A DNA stretch of 64,000 bases from Haliclona indistincta. Taxonomy: Eukaryota; Porifera; Demospongiae; Haplosclerida; Chalinidae. The position numbers and the translations under genes were made by a program. Positions 60,191-64,000 of the stretch are shown here, in pieces (the first letter of the stretch is position 1; each line of letters starts with the position of its first letter). The stretch is from positions 5,761,754 through 5,825,753 of the forward strand of contig OZ024792.1 in NCBI GenBank assembly GCA_964017065.1, read 5' to 3'. The notes below the pieces were generated by a model that had not been told where the DNA came from, made no database searches, and saw nothing but the letters and a program-made list of their open reading frames with translations.

Positions 60191-61605
60191 ATGGTGAGTT
60201 TGTTGCTGTCTGACGATTGTGTATAACTTCTGTATTTCTACAGCCTCAGAATGAGCATATTGAACTGTCTCGTAAGAGACATGGGTACAAATTCGATCAC
60301 TTTGAGAGAAAGTGAGATATTCTGTTAAAACGTCATGGACAGTTCATTGTTGTATGTGCAGGCGTAAGAAAGAGGGCCGTGAACCACATGCTCATTCTGA
60401 ATATGTCCGCAAGCTGCATGGGCTTAAGTCAGTTCAATACATATATGCCGCTTGTTGTTCATATAATACATGCACAGGGCTAAATTGTACAATCGAAAAC
60501 GATTTGCTGAAAAGGTCGAAATGAAGAAAAAGTAAGTCAATGTTAAATTCATTGTAATGTGACTGCTTGTTGGTAGGATCAAGATGCATGCTGAGAAGCG
60601 TTCAAAAAAGAAGAAAGAGGAAGCCGTTCCTGATGGAGCAGTACCTGCTTACTTGCTGGACAGGTACATGAACTAGCTAGGGAAGAAGCTGGTTATACTC
60701 CACCTACAGAGAGGGCCAGTCCCGTGCAAAGGTGCTGAGTAACATGATCAAACAGAAAAGAAAAGAGAAAGCTGTAAGCAGACTAGCTTGCTATGTCATC
60801 CTTCTAACATCTTGGTTAGGGTAAATGGACTGTGCCTCTGCCCAAAGTGAGGGCAGTCGGTCAGGATGAAGTGTTTAAAGTCATTAAAACTGGGAAGAGA
60901 AGAAGTGAGAAGCTTGCAGTGAGTGCACCATAATTATGTTCATTAACTCCAGAGAAGGCGTGGAAGAGAATGGTCACCAAGGTAACATTTGTTGGAGAGA
61001 CTTTCACTAGAAAACCGCCCAAATACGAGCGCTTCATTCGACCGATGGTGAGTGTCTAGAGTCTCATTTGTAGACACACCCACTACCTCACTAACACACT
61101 CAGGCACTACGCTTCAAGAAAGCCCACGTCACTCATCCGGAGGTACAACACTGTGTTCTATTGTATGAATAAGTATGCATCTCTTCTTAGTTGAAAGCAA
61201 CATTTTGTTTACCTCTCATTGGAATCAAGAAGAATCCTCAGTCAGCTCTATACACACAGCTTGGCGTGATCACTAAGGGAACTGTCGTTGAGGTACACCA
61301 GTATCGTAATATTGTGACTAACTTCACTGTGAGCGTCACAGGTGAATGTGAGCGAATTAGGACTTGTTACACAAAGCGGCAAAGTGGTCTGGGGTAAGAT
61401 GAAATACCATAGATCAGGAAATCTACACATTTTGTCCCTAGCGTGGACGCAAGATATTAATTTGCACCAAGGCTAACAAAATTACAACAACAGATCAAAA
61501 TTTCGTGATCTATTATATAATTATGGTTTATTTGCAGGTAAATATGCTCAAGTCACTAACAATCCGGAGAACGATGGCTGTATCAATGCTGTATTATTGG
61601 TCTAA
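60191..61605 (+). CDS. NSA2: Ribosome biogenesis protein NSA2
   Basis: NSA2 is a nucleolar pre-60S factor needed for 27S rRNA processing. The coding part of exon 1 is only ATG (60191-60193). Eleven more exons follow: 60244-60311, 60362-60427, 60478-60531, 60577-60663, 60710-60773, 60820-60918, 60955-61047, 61104-61142, 61191-61292, 61342-61393 and 61538-61605, giving 795 nt, 264 aa (human 260). The protein is [93 protein letters not shown] and, at the end, [20 protein letters not shown]. An RSE-type insertion near GKRRSEKLA explains the extra length. The start is forced by the conserved MPQNE. Its upstream element matches the RSL24D1 promoter. Confidence 0.95.
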
Positions 61606-62080
61606 TCAAGATTTGAATTTTTATAAAAATTTATCCATGAAGTTCATACTACAAACACATGTACAAACACACTATGACCCCCCTATAGTGCTGTTTTCTA
61701 CTAGTAGAAAGTCGGCATTTCCGTTGCTTCAAAACCTGATTCCTGTTGATATGAAGAAGTGGGGCTATATGAGAAAGAGAGAGTGAGTATGTAGTCAGCC
61801 TCAATGGTGTGGAAATAATTTTCGGGTTACTAGTCAAATGTCCTTTTTATGCTAAATTCAACAGGACATACTATTTTTAACAAATGGACGCTTCATGCCT
61901 GCTATGTACCGCTACATATTGCTGCTGCAACTACATTAATAACGTGTCCTGTTGATAAGTTATAATTTCCGGTCTATTGTCTGTTTACACAATAAATGTG
62001 CCGGTCAATTTTTACTGAAAACGGTCAATGACAGGCATGTCTGGCTATTTCCACATCACTGGTCAGCCTACTAACTTCAC
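61606..62080. other. Intergenic stretch between NSA2 and EFR3
   Basis: Convergent 3' ends flank this 475-bp stretch. AATAAA at about 61992 (+ strand) could serve NSA2. Nothing else is recognised; small frames here have no family resemblance. Confidence 0.5.
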
Positions 62081-63665
62081 TCACTTTATTGACTTGATGA
62101 GGTCAGCTACTTCCAGTGTGCTGTCTTCAGCCTGTGAGGGTGAGATAAGTGAAGGTGACAAGTGTGAGGGTGATGTATGTCAGGGTGGTGTCTAGTTACC
62201 TGTGACACTTTGATGACCATTTCTTGGAAGCTAGGTGTGAATTCTTGGGATCTATTGGCAGCTGGTTCTGCTTCTGTACATGAGAGAAAATGATAATTTG
62301 GGAATTTTATTCGCTAACCTAGTCCTTCCTGCTTGAGATTGTGAAATGTGATGGGTGTGGTTGCTTCCTATGAATGGAGGAGTGTGTGAATACAAGTGAA
62401 GGCAAGGAGTATGAGACAGACCTGGTCTTTTCTGCTGTCCATTGATACCGCTCGGAACGATCTCACAGAGTCCGAGTGTGAATGCTCTCTCAAAAGACCT
62501 AGAAGACAAAGAATGGGTTTATGGTAGATGGAGATCTGAGTGGCTCACTTGGGTTACGGTGCAGGTCAGATGATAGTTCTAAGAATCCTCTCTCTCTTAG
62601 TTCAAACAGGCACTCATCAGTGGGTGTGTCTCCTGACCACTCCCTCTTCTCACCACTAGCTATTAATTTGAACAGTGTATCCGGTAGGAGGAGAGGGGTG
62701 TGGTTTTGTCGTGAACCCAACACCTCATCTACATAATCAAGTAGACCAGGTCTATCGGAGAGTAGTGACACAATACGAAGCACGCCGGCTACTGTGCAGT
62801 GCAACCCTGCTCTCAGATCAGTCGTGATAGATTCTTCGCTGATAGCGACCTCTTGAAGTTTCTCCACGACCACCATGACCTCCTCTGCTCCTGTCTGACC
62901 TAGCTCTAGAGCTATCAGGCACATCAGTGTGTAGAATGCCTTTAGATGGTCACAACGAGCGTGCAAAGAGCTGGCAAGTGAGACCAGTTTAGGCCAGAGA
63001 GATTGGTGGGTACGATTGAGGAAACGAGAAGACACTTTACCAACAGTGAGACTGACATCCTCTAAACTAGACCAGTTACTATAGAGAGAAGGGGAAGAGT
63101 GAAGGAGGGAGGGAGGGAGAGAGAGAGAGTGAGTTGGTGGTGAGTGGGTGGGTGGGTGGGTGGAAAAGTAAGTGAGTAAGTGAGTGTGAGAGCTCACATG
63201 TGCAATGGTATTTTTGGACGATTGTTGCAATGGTCCACCACTCTTTGCCACAACAGTAAAACATTCAATTGTATAGCTAGAGAGAGAGAGAGAGAGTGGA
63301 GACAGTGACCAACAGAGCAGTATAGCACTTACTAGGTTCATTGAAGCTCATTAGTTTAGTGAGAGATGTCATCAGTGACTCAGGGAACGTGCCCTCCATT
63401 GATACAGAGTGAGTGGAGTCCGCTACAGCTTGGAGACACTTAATGAGTGAACTGACCAGCTCCTTGTGCCTAGCCTTGTCTTGCAATGGGTTAACTATTG
63501 GTGTCAGAGAACCGTCCTCTTCATACGGCAGGTACGATATGATAAGATTCATAATATCGGCAGTATTGAAGTCAGGGAGTACACTGACAAACTCCCCAAC
63601 CATACGGATAACTGTCTCGTGAAACCCTTCAGCCTATATAGGATGGAACAAGACAACAAATTCTT

Positions 63666-63699
<34 letters not shown>

Positions 63700-63782
63700 C
63701 CTCCCTCCCTCCCTCCCTCCCTCCCTCCCTCCCTCTCTCTCTCTCTCCCTCCCTCCCTCCCTCCCTCCCTCCCTCCCTCCCT

Positions 63783-63823
<41 letters not shown>

Positions 63824-64000
63824 TTTCTCATCAACCAGCTAACCTTTTCTCCCCTATTGATGGATCCTCTCAAATGCTTCAATAAAGTAGTGAATACATC
63901 CAATACCGATGGACCTGCAGATAAGAACAATACTCATACACACTAACACCAGTGACTAGCTCACTCACCAATAGAGCCATCAGCTGCTACAGCGACACAT
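62081..64000 (-). CDS. EFR3: EFR3 homolog (plasma-membrane PI4KIIIalpha scaffold), 5' part outside window
   Basis: EFR3 anchors the TTC7/FAM126/PI4KIIIalpha complex at the plasma membrane. Only the C-terminal part is here. From the right edge: VAVAADGSIG, then SVLDVFTTLLKHLRGSINRG, VGEFVSVLPDFNTADIMNLI and ISYLPYEEDGSLTPIVNPLQ (HEAT-like helices). Next VSSRFLNRTHQSLWPKLVSL, VLRIVSLLSDRPGLLDYVDE and VLGSRQNHTPLLLPDTLFKL, which line up with the human block ending ETRQKEAPYMLPEDVF. The tail reads RSFERAFTLGLCEIVPSGIN, PITFHNLKQEGL and ends EVADLIKSIK, stop at 62081-62083. The frame is open at the window edge, so the palmitoylated N-terminus is missing. An intron at 63677-63822 holds a CT/CCCT run on the + strand, purine-rich in the sense of this gene. 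Confidence 0.85.
63677..63822 (+). repeat. (CT)n/(CCCT)n compound microsatellite
   Basis: About 145 bp of CT and CCCT units in an EFR3 intron. Unlike nearly all other CT runs here, it is on the strand opposite to the sense strand of its host gene. Confidence 0.9.

Overview
The window is animal nuclear DNA from a compact genome. All recognisable genes are conserved eukaryotic or metazoan families (PIGO, CACTIN, DCP2, importin-11, SNX27, SERINC, EFR3). Almost every gene is cut by GT-AG introns, many only about 35-130 nt long. The genome is rich in (CT)n and (ACTC)n microsatellites and carries eroded transposons. A compact gene layout together with an intronless GABA-B-like receptor fits an early-branching animal such as a sponge. 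That placement is inference and no marker gene proves it.

Layout: 1-13.4 kb holds PIGO (-, cut by the left edge), RSL24D1 (+), NOL6 (+), LSM6 (-), a TPR protein with a CaaX end (+) and CACTIN (-). 13.4-19.2 kb is the accessory part: a doubtful small gene, a LINE reverse-transcriptase fragment, a 366-bp-arm inverted repeat carrying an ISXO2-type transposase fragment, an element with 38-bp terminal inverted repeats, a 41-bp direct repeat, and a decayed duplicate of part of CACTIN. 19.2-23.1 kb has three phytanoyl-CoA-dioxygenase-like paralogs, two of them as a young inverted pair, one with a hAT-like MITE in an intron. 23.3-38.1 kb is a tandem + strand run: HACD3, DCP2, an MCTP-type C2 protein and importin-11. 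38.2-51.7 kb holds SLC25A46 (-), a micro-exon small gene (+), RGP1 (-) with a class C GPCR nested in one intron, LRRC49 (+), REEP5/6 (-) and SERINC (-). 52-64 kb holds a furin/PC5-like convertase (+), SNX27 (-), NSA2 (+) and EFR3 (-, cut by the right edge).

The genes do not form one pathway, but two themes recur. RSL24D1, NSA2 and NOL6 are ribosome-biogenesis factors; the first two share a composite promoter element (TTAATTAGAAC, 5 nt, CACGTGC) at nearly the same distance from the ATG. RGP1, SNX27, REEP, SERINC, EFR3, the convertase and the MCTP protein act in membrane traffic or at membranes. Most neighbours are divergent pairs with starts about 70-360 bp apart or convergent pairs with stops 28-175 bp apart.

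Exon boundaries were derived by hand from GT/AG signals, reading frame and remembered family sequence. No alignment or search was run.
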